A stretch of DNA of 51,401 nt from an uncultured Eubacteriales bacterium (GCA_902790905.1 CADATO010000016.1:1-51401); one strand, 5' to 3'; counted from the first letter of the stretch, positions 1 to 9,159 are shown. Program-made: numbers and translations. The notes: generated by a model from the sequence alone, not told the origin.

Positions 1-72
1 CCCATGTGGGGTGATGCTATTGTCTGGAATGAGCTCCACACTTCCACGGAATATCCTTCTTATTGGGATTAA
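1..72 (+). CDS. C-terminal end of an unidentified gene (partial)
   Basis: A reading frame is open from the left edge to a TAA at 70-72 and would encode a 23-residue tail rich in Trp, Glu and Tyr, ending in YPSYWD. Nothing in it is recognisable. It ends 78 bases before the next gene. The open run is short enough to arise by chance, so this is only a candidate for the end of a gene lying outside the window. Confidence 0.3.
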   Translation, partial: PMWGDAIVWNELHTSTEYPSYWD

Positions 73-150
73 GGACCAACACGTTTTGTCCTATAACCCA
101 AAAAACACGTGTATATGCTGGACAGGAAAGGCATTGTAAAGGAGGATATC

Positions 151-1422
151 ATGAAAAAGCGGTTATTGGTCATCCTGCTGTCGGTGGCTGTGCTCTTTAC
201 GTTCACCCCGACGATCGCCCTCGCGGAGACAGAAGCGTCTGTACGAGGGTCTGGCGAAGAAGAGGTCATCGCAACGCCCGCGACCACCGGCTGGTACACG
301 GACGGCGATTACTATTATTACTATGATGCGGCTGGCAATATGATGACCGGTTGGAAGAAGATCGGCGGATACTGGTATTATTTCGCTCCGGAAGATAACT
401 TTGAGTCGGGGACGGGGTACGTGTATGATAAAGGACAGATGGTTGAGTGCGGGATTACCGGGATCAACGGCAAGTGGTATTATTTCGGTCCATGGCCCGG
501 GTATGCAACCGGCGGCACTGATGCAAAGTGGGGCAAGCTGCAGTACGGATGGATCAAAGAAACGTATGACAGCGATGTTTACTGGTACTACGGCGACCCG
601 GACAAAGACGGACAGCTTGCGCTTGGCTGGAAAAAGATCAACGGCAAGTGGTACTACTTTGAGAAGTCGGATGCTGGTGAGAATGGCTTTGAATTCGCAC
701 AGATGTATGCGGAAGGAATTTATCGGATCAATGGCAAGCTGTACTACTTTGATAAGAGCGGCGCGATGCGGACCGGCTGGATCAAGGAATCCGGCAGCGA
801 AACGATGGACGATGGCGGCGTATACCCTTATGTGGACTGGTACTATTCAGACCCTGCAGGTGATGGGGAACTGACGGTCGGATGGAAAAAGATCAACGGC
901 AAGTGGTACTACTTTGAAACCGAATACGGCACTATGGTGGGCAACTGCACCGAGGAAATCGGCGGGAAACTGTATGCCTTTAACCGGGATGGCTCGCTTC
1001 ACGATAAAGCTGGCTGGGCCGATTTGTATGAAGAATGGTACGATCCAAACGGAAAGAAAGTAAAAGAATCCTGGTGGGTATACACGAATAGCAACGGGAT
1101 AGCGACCACAGGCTGGAAGAAGATTTCCGGAGTTTGGTATCATTTCAGTGAATATGGATATATGTCCGCAAGCGCCTGGATCAAAGACAGCAAGGGCTGG
1201 ATGTACGTGGGTGCAAACGGCGGGATGGTCACGAGCAACTGGGTCAAATCAGGCGGAAAGTGGTATTACATGAAGGCAGACGGGTATATGGCTGCAAGTC
1301 AGTGGCTCAAACTCGGCGCAGACTGGTATTATGTGGATGGGAATGGCGTGATGGTGACCGGAACGGTTACGATCGGCGGCAAACAGTATACCTTTAATTC
1401 TTCCGGAAAATGGATTAAATGA
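151..1422 (+). CDS. Secreted cell-wall-binding repeat protein
   Basis: The 423-residue product starts at the ATG at 151, 6 bases after an AAAGGAGG site. Residues 1-25 form a signal peptide (KKR, hydrophobic core, ALA|E cleavage). Almost all of the rest is built from about ten choline/glucan-binding-type repeats of about 20-40 residues, with cores such as GWKKINGKWYYF, GWIKESG and WYYVDGNG. No catalytic domain is visible. Proteins of this kind bind teichoic-acid choline or wall polysaccharide; which ligand is used here cannot be told. It stands alone, with a strong terminator downstream. It may be a structural or adhesion protein, or the binding half of a system whose enzyme is elsewhere. The repeat type is certain; the function is open. 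Confidence 0.85.
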   Translation: MKKRLLVILLSVAVLFTFTPTIALAETEASVRGSGEEEVIATPATTGWYTDGDYYYYYDAAGNMMTGWKKIGGYWYYFAPEDNFESGTGYVYDKGQMVECGITGINGKWYYFGPWPGYATGGTDAKWGKLQYGWIKETYDSDVYWYYGDPDKDGQLALGWKKINGKWYYFEKSDAGENGFEFAQMYAEGIYRINGKLYYFDKSGAMRTGWIKESGSETMDDGGVYPYVDWYYSDPAGDGELTVGWKKINGKWYYFETEYGTMVGNCTEEIGGKLYAFNRDGSLHDKAGWADLYEEWYDPNGKKVKESWWVYTNSNGIATTGWKKISGVWYHFSEYGYMSASAWIKDSKGWMYVGANGGMVTSNWVKSGGKWYYMKADGYMAASQWLKLGADWYYVDGNGVMVTGTVTIGGKQYTFNSSGKWIK

Positions 1423-1443
1423 TCCTGTAAAAGAAGTCTTGAG

Positions 1444-1474
1444 GAGCGGTGCTGACAGGGCACCGCTCTTTTTT
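1444..1474 (+). terminator. Intrinsic terminator after the cell-wall protein
   Basis: A perfect 9-bp stem, GAGCGGTGC/GCACCGCTC, with a 7-nt loop is followed by six T. It lies 21 bases after the stop codon and separates the first gene from the purine operon. Confidence 0.9.
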
Positions 1475-1550
1475 ACACACGGGAAGAAAGCGATTCCGTT
1501 GGAAGGGAGCACGAACTTTGAAAAATCGGCATTTTATTGCCGCTGAACGC

Positions 1551-1579
1551 TACAAAAACAGGTGAAAATATGGTATCAT
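1551..1579 (+). promoter_or_regulatory. Possible purL operon promoter (extended -10)
   Basis: An extended -10, TGG-TATCAT (1571-1579), has a weak TACAAA -35 at 1551-1556 (spacing 17). It lies about 70 bases upstream of the purL start. A small hairpin, CGGTGC-TCATTC-GCACCG, sits between them in the leader (about 1596-1611). No purine or ZTP riboswitch consensus is seen in this leader. The call rests on position and the extended -10 only. Confidence 0.35.
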
Positions 1580-1645
1580 TATTCGTACGATTTTCGGTGC
1601 TCATTCGCACCGGATCACCACGAGCATATAGACGAAAGGACAACC

Positions 1646-4600
1646 ATGGTAAAGAGGATCTTCGTTGAGAAAAAACGGGAATTTGCAGTAGAAGCCGCAG
1701 GGCTTTTTTCTGATATTAGGGAAAATCTCCACCTGACCGGCCTTCGGGAACTGCGCGTCATCAACAGGTATGACGTGGAGGGCCTCGATGACGAGACTTT
1801 GGAAATGGCCCGGTACACCGTGTTCGCGGAGCCGGCGATCGACACCGCCTGGTACGACGAACTCGAAGTGCCGGACGGTGCTTTTGCTTTTGCGGCCGGT
1901 TACGTGCCCGGACAGTACGATCAGCGCGCCGACAGTGCGGAGCAGTGCATCACGCTGATGGATCCGTCCGCGAAGGCGACCGTCAAGTTCGCGAGAGTGT
2001 ACGTGCTCGAAGGCGACCTCACGGAAGAAGACGTGCAGGCGGTCAAGGACTATGTCATCAACCCGGTCGACAGCCGTGAAGAGGGCTTTGCAGTCCCCGC
2101 CACGCTCGACATGGATATCGTGGAGCCGGACGACGTGCCGGTGATCGAGGGATTCAGAGAAATGGACGAGGCATCGCTCCGTGCGTACCGTGCGGAGAAG
2201 GAATTCGCCATGAGCAACGAAGACCTCTACCACATCCACAAGTACTTCAAGGACGAAGAGCAGCGCGACCCGACCGAGACCGAACTCAAGGTTATCGATA
2301 CCTATTGGTCGGACCACTGCCGCCACACCACGTTCAACACCGCGCTCGATGACATCGAGTTCGAGGACAGCGCCTACGGCAAGGTCGTCAAGGCGGCGTT
2401 CGACGAGTATATGGCGATGCGCGAAGAGCTCTACGTCGGCAAGAACAAGAACGTCTGCCTGATGGATATGGCTTGCATCGGCGCGAAGTATCTCAAGGCG
2501 CACGGCAAGGCGGACAACCTCGACGAATCCGAGGAGATCAACGCCTGCTCAATCAAGGTCAAGGCGAACATCGACGGGAAGGAAGAAGACTGGCTTGTTA
2601 TGTTCAAGAACGAGACGCACAACCACCCGACCGAGATCGAGCCGTTCGGCGGCGCGGCGACGTGTCTGGGCGGTGCGATCCGCGACCCGCTGTCGGGCCG
2701 TGTCTACGTGTATCAGGCGATGCGCGTGACCGGTGCGGCGGACCCGAGAGTGCCCGTTTCGGAAACGCTCGAAGGCAAACTTCCCCAGAGAAAGATCACC
2801 GTGCAGGCAGCGCACGGATACAGTTCGTACGGCAACCAGATCGGTCTTGCGACCGGCCTGGTCGACGAAGTCTATGACGAGGACTATGTCGCCAAGCGCA
2901 TGGAAGTCGGCGCGGTCATCGGCGCCGCTCCTGCGGATCACGTCCGCAGGGAGGTCCCGGCCCCCGGCGATGCGGTCATCCTGGTCGGCGGCCGGACCGG
3001 ACGCGACGGCGTCGGCGGCGCCACCGGTTCATCCAAAGAGCACACCCTCGAGTCCATCGACGAGTGCGGCGCAGAAGTCCAGAAGGGCAACCCGCCCGTT
3101 GAGCGCAACCTGCAGAGACTGTTCCGCCGCAAGGAAGCGGCCGTCCTGATCAAGCGCTGCAACGACTTCGGCGCAGGCGGCGTCAGCGTCGCGATCGGCG
3201 AACTGGCGGAAGGCCTCGACATCGACCTCGACCTCGTTCCGAAGAAGTACGAAGGCCTCAACGGCACCGAACTCGCAGTCTCCGAGTCCCAGGAGCGCAT
3301 GGCGGTCGTCGTCGAGAAGAAGGACGTCGAGACGTTCATCAAATACGCGAATGAAGAAAACCTGGAGGCGACCGAAGTCGCAGCCGTCACCGATACCGGC
3401 CGCGTGCGCATGAGCTGGCGCGGCAAGACGATCCTCGATCTGTCCCGCGCGTTCCTCGACACCAACGGTGCAACGCAGAGAACGAACGTCACGGTCGCAG
3501 CCGAGAAGAAGAACGCAGGCAACCTGCTGATCGACTATCCGGATCCGGCAGAGTACCTGAAAGACCTCAACTGCTGCAGCAAGAAGGGCCTGATCGAGCG
3601 GTTCGACAGCACCATCGGCGCGGCGTCCGTCCTGATGCCTCTTGGCGGCAAGTACCAGCTGTCCCCGGCGATGGGTATGGCGGCCAAGCTGCCCGTCACG
3701 GAAGGCGAGACGACAACGGCGTCCCTCATGGCCTACGGCTATGATCCGAAGATGGCGAAGGCGAGCCCGTTCCACGGCGCAATGTACAGCGTCCTCGACT
3801 CCGTCACGAAGATCGGCGCGCTCGGCGGCGACATCTCCACCATCCGCCTGACCTTCCAGGAATACTTTGAAAAACTCACAGACCGCACCTCCTGGGGCAA
3901 GCCCATGGCAGCGCTCCTCGGCGGACTGAAAGCCCAGAAAGAACTCGAACTGCCGGCGATCGGCGGCAAGGACAGCATGTCCGGCACCTTCATGGACATC
4001 AACGTGCCCCCGGCACTCCTCTCCTTCGCCGTGACGACGATCGAGGCGGACGAAGTCATCTCGACCGAGTTCAAGAAAGAAGACAGCCAGCTCGTCTTCC
4101 TCAAGTGTGAGAAGGACGCGGACGGCATGCCCGACTTCGCGGCGTACCGCAAGGCGATGGCGAAGGTCCGCGCGCTGGCTGCAGAGAAGAAGATCCTCGC
4201 AGCGGCGGCAGTTGGCTACGGCGGCGTGTTCATGGCAGCGGTCAAGATGGCCATGGGCAACGGCATCGGCTGCAGCATCAGCGACATCTCCCAGGCAGAC
4301 CTCAAGAGCCGCGGCTACGGCAGCCTGCTCCTCGAGTTCGGTGCTGACGAAGACCTCGCTGCACTGTTCGGCGACATCCCGTACGTGATGGTCGGCCGCA
4401 CCAATGCGGACGGCGAGATCCGTCTCAACTGCGAAGGCAATAAAGAAACGCTCAATATCGACTGGGTCCGAGAGCAGTGGGAAGCCCCGCTCGAAAGCGT
4501 CTTCCCGGTCCGCACGGCAGATGCGGAAGGCATCGTCGAGCCGGCGGCGGAGAAAGCGCCCGGCAAGGCGCCGGTCTACGAAGGCCCGGCCCTCAAGGTG

Positions 4601-5401
4601 GCAAGACCGAAGGTCATCATTCCGGCCTTCCCGGGCACCAACTGCGAGATGGACAGCAAACGCGCCTTTGAAAGAGCCGGCGCGGACGCGGAGATCTTCC
4701 TGATCCGCAACATGGACCAGAACGTGCTGAACGAGTCGATCCGCGGTCTGACCGAGAAGATCAAAGAGAGCCAGATCGTCATGATCCCCGGCGGCTTCTC
4801 CGGCGGCGACGAGCCGGATGGCTCCGCGAAGTTCATCACAGCGATCTTCCGCAACCCGTCCATCAAGGAGGCGGTCACGGATCTGCTGGAAAACAGAGAC
4901 GGCCTGATGCTCGGCATCTGCAATGGTTTCCAGGCACTGATCAAGCTCGGCCTCGTGCCGTACGGCAAGATCTGCGACGTCGATGAGAACAGCCCGACGC
5001 TGACCTACAACAAGATCGGCCGTCACCAGTCGCAGCTCGTGCGCACCAGAGTCGCCAGCAAGCTGAGCCCGTGGCTCGCAGGAACGGAAGAGGATGCGGT
5101 CTACACCATCCCGATCTCCCACGGCGAAGGTCGGTTCATCTGCAATGATGAGCTCCTGCAGCAACTGCTCGAAAGCGGCCAGGTCGCGACCCAGTACGTC
5201 GACCTCGCGGGCACCCCGGCGATGGATATCGCCTTCAACCCGAACCACAGCGTGATGGCGATCGAAGGCATCACCAGCCCGGACGGCCGCGTCTTCGGCA
5301 AGATGGGCCACAGCGAGCGTATCGGCGAGTACGTCTACCAGAACGTGGACGGCGTCAAGGACATGAAGCTCTTCGAGAGCGGCGTCGCCTACTTCAAATA
5401 G
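1646..5401 (+). CDS. purL: Phosphoribosylformylglycinamidine synthase, single-chain
   Basis: FGAM synthase converts FGAR, glutamine and ATP to FGAM, the fourth step of purine synthesis. From the ATG at 1646 (AAAGGA upstream) it is 1251 residues. An in-frame ATG at 1562 would add 28 residues of non-conserved sequence and has no good ribosome site. The order is an N-terminal PurS-like region, two AIRS-type ATP-binding halves, and a C-terminal class I glutaminase beginning near residue 990 (FPGTNCEMDSKRAF). The glutaminase Cys is residue 1092 in GICNGFQAL, with a C-terminal NPNHSVMAIEG segment carrying the catalytic His. This is the large one-chain form, so no separate purS or purQ is needed. 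It is the first gene of the purine operon. Confidence 0.97.
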   Translation: MVKRIFVEKKREFAVEAAGLFSDIRENLHLTGLRELRVINRYDVEGLDDETLEMARYTVFAEPAIDTAWYDELEVPDGAFAFAAGYVPGQYDQRADSAEQCITLMDPSAKATVKFARVYVLEGDLTEEDVQAVKDYVINPVDSREEGFAVPATLDMDIVEPDDVPVIEGFREMDEASLRAYRAEKEFAMSNEDLYHIHKYFKDEEQRDPTETELKVIDTYWSDHCRHTTFNTALDDIEFEDSAYGKVVKAAFDEYMAMREELYVGKNKNVCLMDMACIGAKYLKAHGKADNLDESEEINACSIKVKANIDGKEEDWLVMFKNETHNHPTEIEPFGGAATCLGGAIRDPLSGRVYVYQAMRVTGAADPRVPVSETLEGKLPQRKITVQAAHGYSSYGNQIGLATGLVDEVYDEDYVAKRMEVGAVIGAAPADHVRREVPAPGDAVILVGGRTGRDGVGGATGSSKEHTLESIDECGAEVQKGNPPVERNLQRLFRRKEAAVLIKRCNDFGAGGVSVAIGELAEGLDIDLDLVPKKYEGLNGTELAVSESQERMAVVVEKKDVETFIKYANEENLEATEVAAVTDTGRVRMSWRGKTILDLSRAFLDTNGATQRTNVTVAAEKKNAGNLLIDYPDPAEYLKDLNCCSKKGLIERFDSTIGAASVLMPLGGKYQLSPAMGMAAKLPVTEGETTTASLMAYGYDPKMAKASPFHGAMYSVLDSVTKIGALGGDISTIRLTFQEYFEKLTDRTSWGKPMAALLGGLKAQKELELPAIGGKDSMSGTFMDINVPPALLSFAVTTIEADEVISTEFKKEDSQLVFLKCEKDADGMPDFAAYRKAMAKVRALAAEKKILAAAAVGYGGVFMAAVKMAMGNGIGCSISDISQADLKSRGYGSLLLEFGADEDLAALFGDIPYVMVGRTNADGEIRLNCEGNKETLNIDWVREQWEAPLESVFPVRTADAEGIVEPAAEKAPGKAPVYEGPALKVARPKVIIPAFPGTNCEMDSKRAFERAGADAEIFLIRNMDQNVLNESIRGLTEKIKESQIVMIPGGFSGGDEPDGSAKFITAIFRNPSIKEAVTDLLENRDGLMLGICNGFQALIKLGLVPYGKICDVDENSPTLTYNKIGRHQSQLVRTRVASKLSPWLAGTEEDAVYTIPISHGEGRFICNDELLQQLLESGQVATQYVDLAGTPAMDIAFNPNHSVMAIEGITSPDGRVFGKMGHSERIGEYVYQNVDGVKDMKLFESGVAYFK

Positions 5402-5474
5402 TACCCGCAGAACAAGTCATTTCCTGCGGAGGGCACACCTTCCGCAGCACTGATAACACAAAAGGAGTAAAGCA

Positions 5475-5954
5475 ATGAAAGCAGCCATCATCATGGGCAG
5501 CAAATCCGACTATCCGGTGGTCGAGAAAGCCGAAGACATCCTCAAGGAATTCGGCGTCGACTACGAACTGCGCGTTCTGTCCGCGCACCGCACCCCGCGG
5601 CAGGCGGAGGAATTCGCCCGCACGGCGGAAGACCGCGGCGTGGAAGTCATCATCGCAGCGGCAGGCAAGGCGGCGCACCTGGCGGGCGTCATCGCCGGCA
5701 ACACCCCGGTCCCGGTCATCGGCATCCCGATGAAGACCAGCGACCTCGGCGGCATGGACTCGCTCCTGTCCGTCGTCCAGATGCCCAAGGGCATTCCGGT
5801 CGCGACCGTGGCCATCGGCGGCGCGGAGAATGCGGCGCTGCTCGCGGTCCAGATCCTGAGCGTGAAGTATCCGGAACTGCGCACTGCTTTCAAGGCATAT
5901 AAAGACAAGATGGAAGCCGACATTTTGGCCATTGATGCCGAGATGAATGCGTAA
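5475..5954 (+). CDS. purE: N5-carboxyaminoimidazole ribonucleotide mutase, class I
   Basis: The 159-residue product has the PurE core: MGSKSDYPVVEKA at the N-terminus, the LSAHRTP loop, and DSLLSVVQMPKGIPVATV. AHRT is what I expect of class I mutases, which rearrange N5-CAIR made by PurK; no purK is present here. AAAGGAG lies 7 bases before the ATG. It follows purL by 73 bases that contain a small hairpin (CTGCGGAGGG...TTCCGCAG). It acts in the cytosol on AIR-derived intermediates. Identity is firm; the class assignment comes from the motif. Confidence 0.95.
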   Translation: MKAAIIMGSKSDYPVVEKAEDILKEFGVDYELRVLSAHRTPRQAEEFARTAEDRGVEVIIAAAGKAAHLAGVIAGNTPVPVIGIPMKTSDLGGMDSLLSVVQMPKGIPVATVAIGGAENAALLAVQILSVKYPELRTAFKAYKDKMEADILAIDAEMNA

Positions 5955-5958
5955 TGAT

Positions 5959-6039
5959 GCTGCGTGCGCGGCGCACAGAGCTTCTGAGAAGAACGTTTTC
6001 AGTTCTTCGAAGAAGTGATGTGACAGCCCGCAGAGCAGC
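5959..6039 (+). ncRNA. Structured RNA element, copy 1, upstream of purM
   Basis: This 81-nt region folds into one long hairpin. P1 is GCTGC (5959-5963) with GCAGC (6035-6039), plus TGCG/CGCA and GGC/GCC. Then a G is opposite an ACA bulge (6023-6025). P2 is CACA/TGTG and CTTC/GAAG. Next is a TGA (5985-5987) facing GAA (6009-6011), which suggests tandem G.A pairs. The tip is GAAGAAC/GTTCTTC closed by the loop GTTTTCA (5995-6001). The same features recur at 25934-26005 with compensated base changes. It ends 26 bases before the purM ATG. It matches no riboswitch I know; it could be a cis-regulatory RNA, a protein-binding site or an interspersed repeat. Confidence 0.6.
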
Positions 6040-6065
6040 CTGCAATACGAATAGGAGACTCGAAC

Positions 6066-7112
6066 ATGAATGAGAAACTTACCTACAAAGACGCAGGCGT
6101 CGACACCAAGGAAGGCGAACGTGCCGTTTCCCTGATGAAGGACCACGTCAAGAAAACCATGAACGAGAACGTCCTGACCGGCCTCGGCGGGTTCGGCGGT
6201 CTCTACAGACTCCCGATGGAAGGCATGGAAGAGCCGGTCCTCGTCTCCGGTACGGACGGTGTGGGCACCAAGCTCAAGATCGCATTCCTGATGGACAAGC
6301 ACGACACCGTCGGCATCGACTGCGTGGCCATGTGCGTCAATGACGTGCTCTGCCAGGGCGCGACCCCGCTGTTCTTCCTCGACTATATCGCGACCGGCAA
6401 GGTCACGGCGGAGAAGATCGCGGACATCGTCAGCGGCGTGGCGGAAGGCTGCCGGCAGGGGCGTTCGGCGCTCATCGGCGGCGAGACCGCGGAGATGCCG
6501 GGCTTCTACGGCGACGGTGAATACGACATGGCCGGCTTCTCGGTCGGCATCGTCGACAGAAAGAACATGATCACAGGCGACGACATCAAAGAAGGCGATG
6601 TGATCGTCGGTATCCCGAGCAGCGGGATCCACAGCAACGGCTATTCCCTGGTGAGAAAACTCTTCTTCGAGAAGATGGGCCTCACCGTGGATACGGAAGT
6701 CGAAGAGCTGGGCAAGACCCTGGGCGAGGCGCTCCTCACCCCGACCCGCATCTACGCGGATGCGTGCGCGGCGGTCCTGCCGAACTTCAAGGTCAAGGGC
6801 ATCGTCCACGTGACCGGCGGCGGCTTCTATGAGAACGTGCCCCGGATCCTTCCGGAAGGCATCGCGGCTTCGTTTGAGGTCGGCAGCTGGGAGATCCTTC
6901 CCATCTTCCGCTACATCCAGAAGTGCGGCAACATCGAAGACAAAGAAATGTTCTCCACCTTCAACATGGGCGTCGGCATGATGATGGTCGTCGCAGAAGA
7001 GGATGCGCAGGCGGTCGTGGAATCGCTCCGTGCAGCCGGAGAAAACGCAAGCATCATCGGCAAGACGGTAGCGTCGGAAAGTGACAGGGTGATCATCCAT
7101 GGAAACATTTAG
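6066..7112 (+). CDS. purM: Phosphoribosylformylglycinamidine cyclo-ligase (AIR synthetase)
   Basis: Converts FGAM to AIR with ATP, the step after PurL. At 348 residues it is of normal length. It has the family pattern: KDAGVDTKEGE near the N-terminus, SGTDGVGTKLK at about residue 62 (nucleotide-binding loop), GGETAEMPGFY in the middle and HVTGGGFYENVPR in the C-terminal half. AATAGGAGA lies upstream of the ATG. Its last 14 bases overlap purN, which suggests coupled translation. The structured RNA element at 5959-6039 sits directly before it and could control this part of the operon. Confidence 0.96.
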   Translation: MNEKLTYKDAGVDTKEGERAVSLMKDHVKKTMNENVLTGLGGFGGLYRLPMEGMEEPVLVSGTDGVGTKLKIAFLMDKHDTVGIDCVAMCVNDVLCQGATPLFFLDYIATGKVTAEKIADIVSGVAEGCRQGRSALIGGETAEMPGFYGDGEYDMAGFSVGIVDRKNMITGDDIKEGDVIVGIPSSGIHSNGYSLVRKLFFEKMGLTVDTEVEELGKTLGEALLTPTRIYADACAAVLPNFKVKGIVHVTGGGFYENVPRILPEGIAASFEVGSWEILPIFRYIQKCGNIEDKEMFSTFNMGVGMMMVVAEEDAQAVVESLRAAGENASIIGKTVASESDRVIIHGNI

Positions 7113-7695
7113 AATCAGCGTACTGGTATCCGGCAATGGCAGCAACCTGCAGTGCATCATCGATGCAGTGGAGGACGGCCGCATTGCGAACAGCAAGATC
7201 GTCGGCGTCATCTCCTCCAGCGAGAACGCTTATGCGCTGGAGCGTGCACGGCAGCACGAGATCCCCGCGGCGGCGGTCACCAAATATGAATACGCGGATA
7301 TGCGCGACCGCATGGATGCGATCCTGAAGATCCTCGACGGCGAGCATCCGGATCTGATCGTCCTGGCGGGCTATCTGTCGATCCTTCCGGCGAAGGTCGT
7401 CGAGAAATACAGAGGCCGGATCATCAACATCCATCCGGCTCTTCTGCCCAAGTTCGGCGGCAAGGATTTCTACGGCATACACGTGCACGAAGCGGTCCTC
7501 GCGGCAGGCGAGAAAGAGAGCGGCGCGACAGTCCACTACGTGGACGAAGGCGTCGATACCGGCAAGATCATCCTGCAGGAAAAAGTCCCGGTACTGCCGG
7601 GCGACGATCCGCAGACATTAAGAGAGCGTGTGCTTGAGATCGAGCATAAGATTCTTCCTGAAGCGATCGCAATGATCGAGAAAGCGAGGCACTAA
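7099..7695 (+). CDS. purN: Phosphoribosylglycinamide formyltransferase
   Basis: GAR transformylase transfers a formyl group from 10-formyl-THF to GAR. The 198-residue protein begins METFRISVLVSGNGSNLQ, where the glycine loop binds phosphate. It keeps the catalytic Asn and His in INIHPALLP and the Asp in YVDEGVDTG. The start overlaps the end of purM by 14 bases, and the stop is immediately followed by the next ATG at 7696. Genes this tightly packed are probably translated together. Confidence 0.95.
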   Translation: METFRISVLVSGNGSNLQCIIDAVEDGRIANSKIVGVISSSENAYALERARQHEIPAAAVTKYEYADMRDRMDAILKILDGEHPDLIVLAGYLSILPAKVVEKYRGRIINIHPALLPKFGGKDFYGIHVHEAVLAAGEKESGATVHYVDEGVDTGKIILQEKVPVLPGDDPQTLRERVLEIEHKILPEAIAMIEKARH

Positions 7696-9153
7696 ATGGG
7701 CGGTATTTTCGGCGTCGTCTCCAACACCGACTGTGTCATGGACATCTTCTTTGGCACGGACTACCATTCGCATCTTGGCACTAAGCGCGGCGGCATGTGC
7801 ATCCTGGAAAGGGATGGCTTCAACCGCGAGATCCACAACATCGAAAACATCCCCTTCCGGAGCAAATTCGAAGAGGATATCGAGACCATGAAGGGCACGG
7901 CCGGCATCGGCGCGATCAGTGACGGCGATCCGCAGCCGCTGACCGTGAAGAGCAGGCACGGCGATTACGCGATCACCACGGTCGGCCGCATCAATAACAA
8001 GGAATCGCTCGTGCAGGAACTGATCGACAGCGGACACGGCCAGTTCATGTCGATGAGCCACTACCACATCAACAACACCGAACTGGTGGCGGCGCTGGTC
8101 TCCTCCAAGGAGGATCTGGTCAGCGGCATCCGGTTCGCGCAGGAAAAGATCGAAGGTTCCTGCACCATGCTGGTCCTGACGCCGGAAGGCATGTACGCGG
8201 CCAGAGACCGCTACGGCAGAACACCGCTCATCATCGGGCGCAAGGGCAGAGACGCCTACTGCGCGGCGAGTGAGTCCTTCGCTTTCATCAACATCGGCTA
8301 TACCTACAAAAGGGAGCTTGGTCCCGGCGAGATCGCTTTCCTGACGAGCAGCGACGAGAAGACCGTCGCACCGCCGTTTGAAGAAATGCGCGTCTGCTCG
8401 TTCCTGTGGACGTACTTCGGCTACACGACGTCGATCTACGAAGGCAAGAACGTCGAGATGATGAGAAACCGCAACGGTTACATCCTCGCCCAGAGAGACG
8501 GCGACATGGATGTCGACTATATCGCAGGCGTGCCCGACAGCGGCATCGCCCATGCGCTGGGCTATGCGAACGGCAGCAAGACACCGTACGCGCGTCCGCT
8601 GATCAAATACACCCCGACCTGGCCCCGCAGCTTCATGCCGCAGCACCAGCGCGCGAGAAACCTCATCGCCAAGATGAAGCTCGTCCCGGTGTTCCAGATC
8701 ATCAAGGACAGAAAGTTCATCCTCATCGATGACTCGATCGTCCGCGGCACACAGCTGTCCGAGACCGTCGCCTACCTGATCGAGAACGGCGCCAAGGAGA
8801 TCCACGTCCGCAGCGCCTGCCCGCCGATCATGTACGGCTGCAAATACCTCAACTTCTCCCGCAGCGTCACCGACATGGAGCTGATTACAAGACGCTGCAT
8901 CCGCGAACTTGAAGGCCTCGGCACAGAAGCCGGCGCCAACCCGGATGACATCGGCGAAGAGGTCGAGATCCCGGCCGATATCCTCCGCGAATACGCGGAC
9001 GCATCGACCGAACGGCATGCGAATATGGTCGAACTGATCAGACAGAAACTGAACTTTGACAGTTTGCGATTCCAGGAGCTCCCGGACCTTCTCAAGGCCA
9101 TCGACGTGGACCCCTGCAAACTGTGCACATACTGCTGGGACGGAAAGGAGTAA
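7696..9153 (+). CDS. PurF-like amidophosphoribosyltransferase with degenerate glutaminase
   Basis: The 485-residue protein has the two-domain PurF layout and should make phosphoribosylamine from PRPP. The phosphoribosyltransferase half looks intact: GVPDSGIAHALGYA, the LIDDSIVRGTQLS PRPP loop, and C-terminal cysteines (CKLCTYC, plus others) like the Fe-S ligands of Bacillus-type PurF. The N-terminal glutaminase half is damaged. It starts MGGIFGVVS, so the Cys nucleophile expected after Met is Gly. The Arg of the HTRY-like motif is lost (GIGAIS), and the oxyanion Asn-Gly is replaced (TVGRINN). By inference it uses free ammonia or a partner's. I believe related 'MGG' PurF proteins exist in Bacteroides and Clostridia. 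The start is fixed by direct contact with the purN stop. Confidence 0.88.
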   Translation: MGGIFGVVSNTDCVMDIFFGTDYHSHLGTKRGGMCILERDGFNREIHNIENIPFRSKFEEDIETMKGTAGIGAISDGDPQPLTVKSRHGDYAITTVGRINNKESLVQELIDSGHGQFMSMSHYHINNTELVAALVSSKEDLVSGIRFAQEKIEGSCTMLVLTPEGMYAARDRYGRTPLIIGRKGRDAYCAASESFAFINIGYTYKRELGPGEIAFLTSSDEKTVAPPFEEMRVCSFLWTYFGYTTSIYEGKNVEMMRNRNGYILAQRDGDMDVDYIAGVPDSGIAHALGYANGSKTPYARPLIKYTPTWPRSFMPQHQRARNLIAKMKLVPVFQIIKDRKFILIDDSIVRGTQLSETVAYLIENGAKEIHVRSACPPIMYGCKYLNFSRSVTDMELITRRCIRELEGLGTEAGANPDDIGEEVEIPADILREYADASTERHANMVELIRQKLNFDSLRFQELPDLLKAIDVDPCKLCTYCWDGKE

Positions 9154-9159
9154 ACTATC

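Noticed and set aside
1475..1645. Possible purine or ZTP riboswitch before purL
   Set aside because: Conserved aptamer words (TATA...CATA junctions of the purine switch, CCGCCTGGG-type of ZTP) are absent; only a small hairpin is seen.
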